Below are positions 1 to 13,751 of a stretch of DNA of 57,500 bases, in pieces. Location: positions 8,445,001-8,502,500 of the forward strand of contig CM069765.1 of NCBI GenBank assembly GCA_036169595.1, read 5' to 3'. The translations under genes and the position numbers were made by a program. The notes beneath the pieces were generated by a model. That model was not told where the DNA came from. It was given only the letters and a program-made list of their open reading frames with translations, and did not search any database. This DNA comes from Dictyostelium firmibasis (Eukaryota; Evosea; Eumycetozoa; Dictyosteliales; Dictyosteliaceae). Numbering within the stretch: position 1 is the first letter of the stretch; every line of letters starts with the position of its first letter.

Positions 1-481
1 ATAAAAATACAAATTGATCCACCTAATGATGTGCCAATATAATTAACATTTTCCCATTTTAAACATTTCTTATTAATTTATAAAAAAAAAAAAAAAGAAA
101 ATAGAGTTATAAATTAAAAATAATTCAGAAAAACAGTTATTTTTTTTAAAAAAAAAATATATATATATTTAAACTTACAACTAAATCAATGGCATCATGT
201 GCAAGAGATTGTGTTGAAAATGAAAGTGAATTTGATTTACCAACACCTCTATGATCATAAATACAAACTTCATAATCTGGTTGTTTAACTAAATAATCTA
301 ATTGAAATTTCCAAGCAGATCCAGGTTGCATGAACCCCATAACAAGTAAAACTTTATTTTTAGAATTTTTATTTCCATATTTTTCATAATATAATTTTGC
401 TGGTTTACCACGATTAATCCCAACTGTATGGTACCCTTTTTCATTAGGAGTTGAAAAGTCTTCTTCTTGTTTTTCTTTCAT
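1..481 (-). CDS. alpha/beta hydrolase fold protein, 5' part (runs off the window)
   Basis: Two exons of a gene that leaves the window at base 1. Exon 1 (481..179, 101 codons) starts MKEKQEEDFS and ends phase 0 at a GTAAGT donor (178-173). Exon 2 starts at 68 after an AG acceptor and reads KCLKWENVNYIGTSLGG, continuing past the edge. Seen: the oxyanion-side VLLVMGFMQPGSAW, the strand-turn motif YDHRGVGKS, and GTSLGG, which is the GxSxGG nucleophile elbow of the AB_hydrolase_1 family, so the catalytic Ser is present. The Asp and His of the triad would lie outside the window. No signal peptide is visible, so it is probably cytosolic or organellar. The substrate cannot be inferred. The start is the first ATG after an A/T-only stretch. 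Confidence 0.85.
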
Positions 482-964
482 TTTTTTTTTTTTTTTTAAA
501 ATTAATTATATAAAAAAAAAATGAAAAAAATAAAAATGAACTTTTATACAAAAATAAACTAATATTAATAAAAATATTAAAAAAAATAAATAAATATTTA
601 ATAATAAAGGAATTAATAAGAAAAAATATAAATCGCAATAATTGATAACTATTTCCAATTTTAAACGAGGTAATTATTTCACCAATTTCCCAAATTAATT
701 AAATTTTAGACTTTAACACTTTAATTTTTTTTTTTTTTATTGACCAAAAATTTTTTGAATGGGGGTTTTATCTTTATTTGTTAATATTACATTTAATTAT
801 TACCTATTAAAATAATAATAATTATAATAATAATAGTAATAATAATAATAATTATTATTATTGTTTTATATGTTTCTGAATTATTTATATATATATATAT
901 ATATATTTTTAGTTTGTTAAGTTTTTTTTTTTTTTTCTGTTTCTTTTTTTTTTTTTTTAAAAAA
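482..964. other. intergenic, hydrolase 5' flank
   Basis: Upstream flank of the hydrolase gene and downstream flank of the next gene. It holds A/T homopolymers, an AATAAT run near 808-850 and an AT dinucleotide run near 888-906. No gene is seen. Confidence 0.6.
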
Positions 965-3903
<2,939 letters not shown>

Positions 3904-4267
3904 TGTGTATATTTATATTTCTATTTTTACAACTATTTTACAATGATGATTATTTTTTTTTATTTTTTTATTTTATTTTTTTTTTACAACGATGGTGGTT
4001 GTGATGATGATGTTTATTATAAACAATCACTCTCACCCAATAACTTTTTTTTTTTTTTTCAAAATATCCAAAAGTTTTTTTTATAATAAAATTCAAAGTA
4101 AAGAAAAAAATAATAATAACAAAAAAAAAAAAAAAGATTTTTTTGCGGTTGACCATTTAAAAAAAAAATTAAAAAAAAAATAATAAAAAAATCAAAAAAA
4201 AAAAAAAAATCAAAAAAAAAAAAATCAAAATTGAAAAATGAAAATATTATTTAATTTTTAAAAGAAA
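3904..4267. other. intergenic
   Basis: Promoter side of the 876-residue protein and 3' side of the pseudogene. T runs, A runs and a short GATGATGATG stretch are present; no gene is seen. Confidence 0.6.
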
Positions 4268-5330
4268 TTAATTAATTTTAATTTTATTCAATTTGTTTGT
4301 ATAATCTCTACCAATCTCTTTTATCCTAACTCTTTTTTCTTTTTGAAAAGGCTTTTCAATTATAAAATAATTTCTATGTGATAATAAAATCAAGAAAGAA
4401 ATTAAAGAGATAATTGTGATGAAAATAGTGAATGATGATGTTGTAATTTTATGAAAATCGAATTCAAGATTGATGATGATGATGATGACAATAAATTATA
4501 AAAAATGAATGGGGTTAAAAATAATCTAATAGAATCATAATGAATTGAATTTGAATTTAAATCTGAAAGTGTTCCAAAACAGAATAAGCAATAAATAACA
4601 TAGATGAACAATATAACTTTTGAATTGATTATACATTCCTATTAAATAAATAGCTAAACCAACTGCTACAATAAACCAACTAAATAAAATTTCAATAATT
4701 TAGTTGGTAAATGTGAATCATATTTTAAAGAATTAAAAGGTGTTGAATTCTTTAAATCACTTGATTTTAAATCAAATTCCTTTCCAGTAATTGGGATTTT
4801 TTTTCAATTATGGTGTAAAATATAATGCTAGTGGTGTATAGAATACAATTGATGTTACTCTTTGCATTCCACATTGACTTAGATTTACATGTTATGAAAA
4901 ACTATTTGGTTGATGATGTACACCATGAAAGCACATCTATGAAAGCACATCTATGAAACCAATAATAACAGAAATCTCTTGCCAAAATCATTAAAAGAAA
5001 CCTTGCCAATTTCCTTCAAACAATCTTGTTACACCATAGTTTTCATATATCCATTTATAGGGAATTGCAGTTATCATCACCAATCCAAACATATCACCAA
5101 TTAATGTTGTCCACATTTCCATCAGTTGTTGAATTATACCATTTGAAAAACTTGCTACAGTATCTGATAATCTATATTGTTCTTTAGAATTTGATTGTAA
5201 ATTGTAACAAACCAACCAAATACTCAAAAATAATCGATATGATAAATAGTGGTATTCCAACTTTAACAATCGATGTATTTGGTATTAACGACGATGTTCT
5301 GGTGATTTCTTCTTCCTCAAAGCAATTCAT
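4268..5330 (-). pseudogene. alkylglycerol monooxygenase-like (sterol desaturase / fatty acid hydroxylase family) pseudogene
   Basis: Reading the minus strand from 5330 in shifting frames gives collinear pieces of an AGMO/TMEM195-type membrane hydroxylase. They are: an N-terminal segment (MNCFEEEEITRTSSL, then IPLFIISIIFEYLVGLL); NSKEQYRLSDTVASFSNGII; IWENY-like IYENYGVTRLF; the first His box DFCYYWFHRCA (near 4950); the second His box HGVHHQ with NLS; TSIVFYTPLALYFTP (human AGMO has IFYSPLALFIPP); then IPITGKEFDLKSSDLKNS and the C-terminal membrane helices, ending KRVRIKEIGRDYTN and a stop at 4268. At least five frame changes and several in-frame stops are needed. A 14-base tandem duplication (4926-4953) disrupts the first His box. 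About 150 residues around the HRVHH box are missing between 4795 and 4805. AGMO cleaves ether lipids with tetrahydrobiopterin; this copy cannot. The identification rests on remembered family sequence. Confidence 0.82.
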
Positions 5331-5810
5331 ATACTTTTTATATAAAACCAACTTAAAAATACAATTATATGAAAAAAACTAAAAATTATTCACTTCTTTA
5401 TTTTTCATTATTTATTTTGTTATTTTGTTTTCTTTAATAAAAATTTTAATTTTTTTTTTAATATTTCATTTTTTTTTTTTTTTTTTTTGAATAAAATTTT
5501 ATTGAAAATATCTTTTTTTAGATTTTATTAAAAAAAATTTCAAAAGAAATTTTTAAAGAAATTTTCTCTGATTTAATTATATAAAATTTTAAGATTGAGT
5601 AAAAAATTGGTTTTTCTATTTTTGTCAAAGAAAAAAAAGAGGAAAATTGAAGAATAAATAGTTTTAAAAAAAATTTTCTTTTCAAATTTTTTTTTTATTT
5701 TTTTTTTATTATAATATTAAATAAGTGTCATATTCATTTGCACCGTTGAAAAAAAATTAAAAAACCGTTGTATATATACATATTTTTTAATGTTCTAGTA
5801 TTTTGAACAA
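5331..5810. other. intergenic
   Basis: A/T-rich DNA with T runs around 5460-5490 and several TTTTATTGAAAAT-like stretches. No gene is seen. Confidence 0.55.
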
Positions 5811-6248
5811 ATGAAATCAAACAAAAGAGTATTCAATACAACAACACCAACAATATATGTCATAAATACCCATACCATTAATATCAAGCAAATATGAGTA
5901 AGATATTATTTAGGCAAAGTTATTATTAAAAACTATACAAAAGGATCGGTTAAGTCTCTGATTCAACCAAACTCAAAAAAAAATGATGTGGTTATTATTA
6001 AAAACTCTATAGATCAACTTCAAAAAAATTTAAAACTATATGAAAGTCAAATTGCAAAGAAAAGGCAAGATATCAAAAATGATTATATTGGAATTAGTGG
6101 TGAAAGTGAAGGTGAAGATAAAAGCGGATGTGATGGTAGTCAAAGTGACTGCTCTAGTGATCAAGATTATGAATATAAAAAATACCCGACAAGAAAAAAT
6201 GGTGTCAATAACACCAAATCAAATAGTATCAATTTAAATAAATATTAA
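5811..6248 (+). pseudogene. orphan reading frame with one in-frame TGA; gene fragment or dead gene
   Basis: From ATG 5811 the frame reads MKSNKRVFNTTTPTIYVINT, meets a single TGA at 5895-5897, and then stays open in the same frame to TAA 6246-6248. The open part covers VRYYLGKVIIKNYTKG, an IDQLQKNLKLYESQIAKKR coiled-coil-like helix, and an acidic Ser/Asp stretch (SGESEGEDKSGCDGSQ) containing two Cys. Codon use after the stop looks coding. The first internal ATG downstream is 5983/5988. The 18 bases following the TGA begin GTAAG and end TTTAG but are too short to be an intron. An AAT microsatellite follows directly. I do not recognise a family. It could be a degraded gene tail, or a small real gene starting at the internal ATG. 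Confidence 0.35.
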
Positions 6249-6287
6249 ATTATTATTATTATTTAATAATAACAATAATAATATTAT

Positions 6288-6480
<193 letters not shown>

Positions 6481-6585
6481 TAATATTTATTTAAAACAAA
6501 TCAATTAAATTGATTGCAGTAGTAATTTAAATTTTACTATACTGCATAGAATGAAAAAATTATGGTTTTAATTTTAAATTTTTTC

Positions 6586-8037
6586 TTATTGTTCAAATTC
6601 AAGAAGAGTATGGTTTGAAAATTCACTTGAGATAGTTCCCTCTAACTGAACGGTGAATTCAGTTGTTGGTGTATTGAAAGTTTGAGTTACTGAGGTGTAA
6701 ACTGACTGCGAACCATTATAGAAATACATGTCTTTCACTGAAGAGATTACATGGCTTACTCTTTGTCCATTAATGAATAGTCTCAAATATGGAGCATAAA
6801 TACCACCAGTGTTAGCAACTCTAATAGTAACTCTTGTGAAGGGTCTTGATGGTCTTCTAACGGTATATCTGAATGAATGAGCACTCCAATTATCACAATC
6901 ATAAACACCCTCCATTAAGATGCCCTGTGGAAGGATTGGTGTGACTGGGATTTCTTTTAATGCTCCATATTGATTAACAACGATTTTTATTCTGTTGTCA
7001 TCAAATTCCCTTGGAATTACAACGGTGTTGTTTGATGGGTTTACATCTAGTTTCTTTCCAGTTACTGGGAATCTAACCAAATCTAGATATGCAAATGTTG
7101 AATAGATATTATACAATTCAGGTGTATTATACTTGGACAAGAATGTTCCAGCTTTGAAATTTGGCATTGCCGCTGATGCAAAACTATTGAATGCCCTATC
7201 GATGAATAGAGAAATTTCACCTGGTATCACATTGATTTGTTGTCTTACGAAACCCCAATCTGAACCTTTAAAGAAAACATCTCTTTGGATCATAATGTAA
7301 AAGCTACAAGTTTGAATTACATGGCCAGCCATTAATTGTCTATTTTGAATGCCACCACCAACAGTTGTAAAATAGTTCATACAACGATTCATCTCTATAA
7401 TACAACGACCATGACGATTAACAATCTCTGCTCTAATAGCACTCAATTCCCATGAATTGAATTGTTCTGATCCTTTTGGTAAACTTTTCTTTAGGTAACC
7501 TGGAACATTTTCTAAATTTTTTGATTTATGTCTGCCTTGACCCATTTCTTCTTCATACCATGCAATAACCTCATGCCATCTGTCACATACATTTTTAAGA
7601 TCAAGAAGGTAAGAATTACATGTGGCAATGATGAGATCATCAATTCTTTGATCAATAATTCTCTCCATATCTCTTCTAAACTCTTCCATATAATCTTTAA
7701 ACTCTTGATCTGTTAAGAATCTTGGTTGAGGTGGCATACCTGGTTTACTATCATCCTTTGTAAATATAAGATCCCAAATTGTACTAAACACAGCACCTGC
7801 AAGTGGACCTACAACTGGAATATTTCCAATGAGGTTGGACAAAAATGAACCAAAGAAATTCAAGAATGGATTTGCTGGTCTTGGTCTAGAGCCACTAACA
7901 ATGGTATCAACTTCACTTTGGGTCATTTGAAAAATTTCATTTTTTATTTCTATTAACTGTTTTTTCATCAACTCTTCCTTCTCAGAAAATGGTAAATTAT
8001 GAAATTCATTATTTACTACAATAATTGACTCTTCCAT
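6586..8037 (-). CDS. Endotoxin_N (Cry-like) domain protein, bacterial-type
   Basis: A single-exon 483-residue protein, stop to stop clean. Residues ~56-92 hold a hydrophobic/Pro-Gly segment, NIPVVGPLAGAVFSTIWDLI, typical of the start of the alpha-helical domain I of delta-endotoxins. Amphipathic helices follow to ~290 (for example FRRDMERIIDQRIDDLIIAT and HGRCIIEMNRCMNYF). The C-terminal ~110 residues are strand-rich (FTRVTIRVANTGGIYAPYLR), consistent with a beta-sandwich domain. There is no signal peptide and no Asn/Gln run, which is unusual in this window, and base composition looks less A/T-extreme than neighbouring genes. From established knowledge, Endotoxin_N was listed among candidate horizontal transfers in the D. 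discoideum genome paper. The role in the amoeba is unknown. The sequence looks whole. Confidence 0.85.
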   Translation of the reverse strand: MEESIIVVNNEFHNLPFSEKEELMKKQLIEIKNEIFQMTQSEVDTIVSGSRPRPANPFLNFFGSFLSNLIGNIPVVGPLAGAVFSTIWDLIFTKDDSKPGMPPQPRFLTDQEFKDYMEEFRRDMERIIDQRIDDLIIATCNSYLLDLKNVCDRWHEVIAWYEEEMGQGRHKSKNLENVPGYLKKSLPKGSEQFNSWELSAIRAEIVNRHGRCIIEMNRCMNYFTTVGGGIQNRQLMAGHVIQTCSFYIMIQRDVFFKGSDWGFVRQQINVIPGEISLFIDRAFNSFASAAMPNFKAGTFLSKYNTPELYNIYSTFAYLDLVRFPVTGKKLDVNPSNNTVVIPREFDDNRIKIVVNQYGALKEIPVTPILPQGILMEGVYDCDNWSAHSFRYTVRRPSRPFTRVTIRVANTGGIYAPYLRLFINGQRVSHVISSVKDMYFYNGSQSVYTSVTQTFNTPTTEFTVQLEGTISSEFSNHTLLEFEQ

Positions 8038-8685
8038 TTTTTTTTTTATTTATTTATTTATTTATTTATTAAATGGTAAAAAAAAAAAAAAAAATTTTAA
8101 TTTTATACTTTTTTTTAAACATAACAAAAATTAAAAACATAAAAATTAAAATTTTAAATTTATAATAAAAAATTATAAAACAACAACAGTGGTTATTTTT
8201 TTTTTTTTGGATAACTCCACCCACTGTTAAGTTAATTTTATTAAAAAAAAATATATTAATTTTTCGATAATATATAAAAAATCGATGAGAATTTTGCCCA
8301 ATAAAAAAAAACAACCCCTGTGATTTACCATCTTTGAAAAATTGATTGAATCTTGCCTATTAAAAAAAACAACCCCCTTATATTTTCAATCAAAGAAAAA
8401 AAACAACCCCCCATATTTTCAATCAAAGAAAAAAAACCAATGAGATTAATTCTCAATCAAAAAAAAAAGAAATCTTAAATCTCTTTAAAAATTCACACAA
8501 CCGATTCAGATGATTGCTCACACCATCCTAAAGAATCATTTTAAAAATGTCATCATCCAATTCAATTGATTGACAAATAAATTTATTTCTTTTTTTTCTT
8601 TTGATATCGTTGAATTTAAAATATAAAAAAAAAAAAATCATTCAAATTAGTTTTTTGAGGTGTGAATTATTTTTTTTATTTTTTT
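8038..8685. other. intergenic between Endotoxin_N gene and ankyrin-like gene
   Basis: This is the 5' flank of the Endotoxin_N gene. It begins with TTTA repeats just upstream of the ATG, then C-bearing tandem repeats (separate entry), then T runs. No gene is seen. Confidence 0.6.
8302..8461. repeat. imperfect tandem repeat of about 34 bp
   Basis: Units start with eight A, then CAACCCC, then a TATATTTTCAATCAAAG-like end. Units lie at about 8302-8358 (longer, diverged), 8362-8395, 8396-8428 and 8429-8461. The C clusters stand out in otherwise A/T DNA. It is about 265-425 bp upstream of the Endotoxin_N start. Confidence 0.75.
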
Positions 8686-9669
8686 TTATGAATGATAAAT
8701 TGAGGTAATTAATTGGTAATAAGTAGTTGGAATTTTGAAATAGGGAGAACTTTCCCTATTAATACCTTCTATTTTGGTGGGTTTAAAACCAATAATTTGT
8801 AATAAATATTCTAAAGTATCGATTGAACCAAAAATGTAAAGGGAATCATTGAATAAAAGTAATTTAGCTTCTTGATTTAATAATTTTGGGAAATAAGTAT
8901 AAATAAAGGATAAAACATCTACACGATTAAACTTTGAAATTAATTTCATGATTGTATTGATATGGTTTTGTTGAAGTTGATTATAATTTTCAAGTATAAA
9001 CTCTAAACAAGGTAAATCACTACGTTTAATAATTAATTCTAGAACTCCATCTTGTAGTAACATTGAAAGAGAATGTTGGTCATCAGTTCTAATATCTTTT
9101 TTTAATCTTTCAATATCACCCCTACAATAATAATAATATCCATATAGTTCATTATCGATTATAAATCTTTCAATTTGTTCTGGATAATTTTTTAGAACCC
9201 ATTCAATAGCACGCTCACATCTTAATGGTGTGAATGTAAAATTCGTTTCACCTCTATTAATCTTTGGTAAAATTATTTGTTCAAATAAAATTATGAAATT
9301 CTTTAATTTAAAACTATATAAACCATTTGAATTATCTATACAGTTTAAACTATTACAATCATTTTTATTATTATTATTACTATTATTATTATTACTACTA
9401 TTATTACTCCAAACCATTTCTAGATGAGAACTAAAATCTTTATAATTATCAAAGATGAAATCACAAAATAATAATTTCTTATGCATTTGAAATTGAGTAC
9501 TAATGTAGTGATGATATTCACTTTCATAGTTATATTTTAAGTGATCCAAAAATATTGAGTATCTATTATCAACAACATATGGTAATTCTATTAAATAATT
9601 AAAATTGAAATTTGATTTAAATCTTTGATAAATAATATCAAAAATTTTAACTGGATCTTTATCAATAAA

Positions 9670-9703
<34 letters not shown>

Positions 9704-11193
9704 GAAAAAGATGATGGTGATACCTTTGGTAATGATCCAATATCAATTAATTGATAAAAATCCATAGGTAAACTTGGTAAATCGACTCCATTTTCATCTA
9801 ATCTATTAATAAAATCATTAATTAAATTTAAGTCATTTGATATAATTATAAGTTCTAAAAACTGTAAAAGACATAATCTATTTGATGGGTCAATGTTTGG
9901 ATTTGTATGATTTTCAATTATACTCTGTATGAAATTATTTTTAAGTGTTTGATATCTGGTGGAATTTTTATTAAAGATTGATAATAGTTTTGGCCCTTTA
10001 GTTGAGGGAATAAATCTTCCCAATTTAGTTCCTTCAAAAGAAGATGAGATTAAAATTTGTTTAAAATTACCACTACTAACTATTGTCCATATATTTTCGA
10101 ATCCTTCATTACTTAAACCATCTTTAATGAATTCATTCCCTAAATGACTATCATCAAATTTCACATCATAAAAAAATAAATTTTTATAAAGATTATTATT
10201 ATTTGATTCGAAAATTATTGACATACCAACCAATTTTCTAAAGATTTCATTCTCTTCTTCAATTTCACTTTCAAAATTAATTGGTGATTTTAATAATAAT
10301 TCTTTTTCCCTTAAAAATTCTGAAATTTCATCCAATTCTAATTTATCTAATATCTCTATCTTTTTATTCTGTAATCCAATAAATTTATTGAATTTGAAAT
10401 TCTCTTTTAATAATTTTATTGATAATGAAGATATTGAATAACATGTATCTAATAAAAATTGAAATGTTATATGAAAATTTGTATCTGTAATATTAAAAGG
10501 TACTATATGTTGAGCTGATTGAATTAATTTTGCTGTTGGTAATTTTAATTTCGATAAATACTGAATTGATTTATTTTTTAACAAACTATTACTATTACTA
10601 TTACTAGAAGAATTATTGATTAATAAACTTTTCCACATTAATTCATAATCATTTTCATTTAAATCTAATTGATAATTTTTTGAAAAATAATCTGAAATTT
10701 CAGTTGAACCAACTATAATAGATTCAATATATAATTCTTTTAAATCTTTACAATCACCTTCTAAATCATATTCATTTACTAAAACTTTAAATGCGAGTAA
10801 ACAATTACATTTAATTATTATTTTTATTGTTTCATTTATATCTGTAAGGAAATAATTTGAATAATTTTCAAATAAATTTAAATAAAATTTATAATTTTCA
10901 CTCTCTCTTTCATTATTATCATTGTTATTGTTATTACTGTCATCTTTAAAATTATAAAAAATATCACTAAATGGTATTGTTTTCTCGAAATTGAATGCTA
11001 ATAAATCACCATTTTTTACTTTATACCTTAGTAATTCATGGTAACATTTCATTCTTGCCATTAAATTTGCATCAATAATTTCATAGTAATTAAATTTATC
11101 ATTTAATGTTCTAAATTCTGATTTCACGAATCCCCATATTATTTTATTAATATTAAAATTCCTATAAACTGAAAAGAATAATTCTTCTTTCAT
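8686..11193 (-). CDS. ankyrin-like repeat family protein with N-terminal LFFSVYRN motif
   Basis: A single-exon 835-residue protein starting MKEELFFSVYRNFNINKIIW. The body is helical and Leu/Asn-rich with degenerate helix pairs such as LLAFKVLVNEYDLEG, AIEWVLKNYPEQIE and SLYIFGSIDTLEYLLQIIG. These resemble the divergent ankyrin-like repeats common in amoebal and giant-virus proteins. Three short poly-Asn runs interrupt loops (near residues 97, 500 and 610). The same N-terminal motif appears in the FNIP gene at 23180 and inside the giant protein at 25533. There is no signal peptide or membrane helix, so it is likely cytosolic. A scaffold or degradation-adaptor role is inference only. Confidence 0.85.
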
Positions 11194-11472
11194 TTTTTTT
11201 TTTTTTTTTATTGTTTGTAAAATTTATTTTGAGAAATAAAAAAAAAAACTAAAAAAAAAAAAAAAATGAAATTTGTTTTTTTTTCAAGATTTTTTTTTAT
11301 TTTATGTGGCCAAATTAGTAAATTAACATCAATAAATCAAATTTAAAATTTTTTTAAAATAAAATATTGAGAAAAATATTTAGGTATTTCTTTTTTTTTT
11401 TTTTTAAAAAATTAAATTTATTAAAGAAAAAAGATTTTAAAAAAAAAAAAGGATAAATTATTTTAAAATAAT

Positions 11473-12441
11473 TTAAGCATCACGAATGACAACAACGTCT
11501 GGTTGTGGGATGTTGCAAGCACCGTGGATTTTACGGGTTTCGTCGTATGGTAACATAATAGCGACTTTGACACCGAGGGTACCTTGTCTTAATAAGACGT
11601 GACGACAAGCAAAATCGATAAAGTCTTTTGATGGTTGACCGGATTTGATCATATAACCGTCTCTGAATTTCATTGATTTAGCTCTTTGGGCTCTTAATTT
11701 ACCTGAAACGATAACTTCACAACCTTTAGCACCACGGGTCATGATTTGGTGAACGATGGCGTAACAAGCTTTACGAACTGGGAGACCAGCTAATAATTTG
11801 AGTTTGAGTGATTCAGCTTGAGCGACGGCACATAAACCTCTGTTTAAGATTTTTTCAGCAAAGAGTACGACGGTACCTTCTTTGAAGTTGAATCTCTTTT
11901 GGACTAAAGAGCAGAGTTCTTGGATACGACGGGCGTTTGGACCAACAACAGCTTGGGTCTTTGAGGCACGGATGATGATTTCAGTTAAACCTGGGGAGGT
12001 TTTTAATTCAACACCTGAGTAACCTTCATCTTTGTTGAATTCACGAGTGAACAATTCATTGAGTTCAGCGTGGAAGACACCATCGGCGACGAACTAAATT
12101 TTTTTTAAATAAAAAAAATAAAAATAATTAATTATTTGTCATTTTTTTTTTTTTATTAATAATATAAATTTATATTATTATTATAGTTATTATCCAATAT
12201 TTGGTTTATTTTTATTTTGTTTATTTTTTATTTTGTCATTTTTTAGAACGAAAAGTGATTAATTGATTGTGGTTGTTGATTGATTGTGGTTATTGATCGA
12301 TTGTGAATTTCAATTTCCAAATAAGTTATTAATTTTATTTTAATTGTTTAAATTATTATTATTATTATTTTTTATTTTTTTTTTATTTTTTTTTAAAATT
12401 TTTACCTTTCTTTTCTTTGAGATTTGTAATGATGAGTTCAT
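11473..12441 (-). CDS. rps3: 40S ribosomal protein S3
   Basis: Exon 1 (12441..12406) encodes only [12 protein letters not shown] and ends at a GGTAAAA donor. Exon 2 (12093..11473) starts [19 protein letters not shown]. The joined protein is 218 residues, the usual length for uS3. Seen: the KH domain with the [12 protein letters not shown] loop (the GxxG-type loop of uS3), [19 protein letters not shown] and the universal [20 protein letters not shown]. It sits at the mRNA entry channel of the small subunit. Exon 2 is strikingly richer in G/C and uses optimal codons (GTC, ACC, TTC), as expected of a highly expressed gene. The 312-nt intron after codon 12 is long for this genome and contains a 17-bp tandem repeat. 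Confidence 0.97.
12262..12312. repeat. 17-bp tandem repeat in rps3 intron 1
   Basis: Unit ATTGATTGTGGTTGTTG at 12262-12278, one mismatch copy at 12279-12295 and a decayed third copy at 12296-12312. It is an island of G/C-containing sequence in the rps3 intron. Confidence 0.85.
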
Positions 12442-12528
12442 TTTATTATCTGTTTCTGTGTTAAGGCGAAAAAAGGACTAATAATAATTATAAAAAAAAA
12501 ATTTACGAGTGGAACGAAAATTTCGAAA

Positions 12529-12568
<40 letters not shown>

Positions 12569-13278
12569 ATTTACATAATTTTTTTTACATAATTTTTTTT
12601 TTTTTCAATTGTATGTAAAAAATTTAATATTTACATATCAATCTGATAAAAAGCCCAGAATTATTATTTTTTTATTTTTTATTTTTTTATTTTTTTTCCA
12701 AAAAAAAATAAAGAAATATAAAAGAATGAAGATAATATGAGATATAATAATATCCTATTTATTTTTTTATTATTTTTAATTATTATTATTTTAAAATTCA
12801 TAATGTTGGTGAAAAAAACAAAAAAAAAAAAAAAACAAAAAAAAAAAAATAACATTTCATACTCGTTAATTCTCAATTTAAAACGAGAATTTGATTAACC
12901 AATTTTATATTTATATATACCTATATGAGAAAATAATTTTCGATATAAATTACTTTGGTTTAAGATATCATTAGAGGTTTCATTTTGAAAAAAAAAACCG
13001 AACGAAAATTATTTTTAATTTTTTTAATTTTATTTTTATTTTTATTTATTTTTTTTATTTTTTTTTAATTTTTTTTTTTATTTTATTTTATTTTATTTTA
13101 TATTAATTTAAAAAAAACAAGGGTTTTTGAGTACAGATAAAGAAAAAATTTCTTTTTTTTTTTTTTTTTTTGTTAGTAAATAATATTAATAATAAAACAC
13201 ATAAGTTAATAATATAATAATAATAATAATATTATAGTAATAAAAAAAAAAAAAAAACAAAAAAAAACAAAAAAAGAA
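12442..13278. other. divergent promoter region, rps3 and MYND gene
   Basis: Shared 5' flank of two divergently transcribed genes. It holds long A and T runs (A run around 12531-12565), a short G/C cluster near rps3 (GGCGAAAAAAGGAC, 12465-12478), and a 7-bp inverted repeat AATTCTC/GAGAATT around 12868-12891. No further gene is seen. Confidence 0.6.
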
Positions 13279-13714
13279 ATGGCATCAGTATATACAACTA
13301 AAAGAGGTAAAACTAAGAAAGCAAAGTTAGGTATTCGTAAAGATTCAAATAATAATGCAGCCAATAAATTGAATTGTAAAATTTCCAATCCAGGAAAAAA
13401 ACCACAAGCAGAAGCACCAACACTTTTTAAATCACAACAAGAGTTATTATTGAAACAAAGAGGTGAAGCAATTGATCCAACATTAGCATTAACAGCAAAA
13501 TGTAGTAATACAAAATGTAAACCAGATAAATCAGCAACTGATATACCAAAACTTTCATTATGTTCAGCATGTAATTCAGTATCCTATTGTTGTAGAGATT
13601 GTCAAATCGAACATTGGTCAATTCATAAAGTTAAATGTTTACAAATTAGACAATCAATTGAAAATGAAGCAAAGAAATCTTTAGATTTATTATCTGCTCG
13701 TATTGTATCAATTG

Positions 13715-13751
<37 letters not shown>

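Noticed and set aside
5895-5897. TGA as a selenocysteine codon
   Set aside because: No recognisable selenoprotein context, no Cys/Sec redox motif around it, and no SECIS-like structure seen downstream, where a microsatellite follows.
5894-5913. A tiny intron (GTAAG...TTTAG) removing the TGA region
   Set aside because: 16-18 nt is far below the shortest functional introns.
8302-8461. CRISPR-like array
   Set aside because: Units are contiguous and decaying with no unique spacers, in a eukaryotic genome.
12679-12876. Phe/Ile-rich small open frames in intergenic T tracts (also 8069-8314, 40078-40305, 51275-51460)
   Set aside because: Composed of homopolymer translation with no signal peptide pattern, no partners and no splice continuity.
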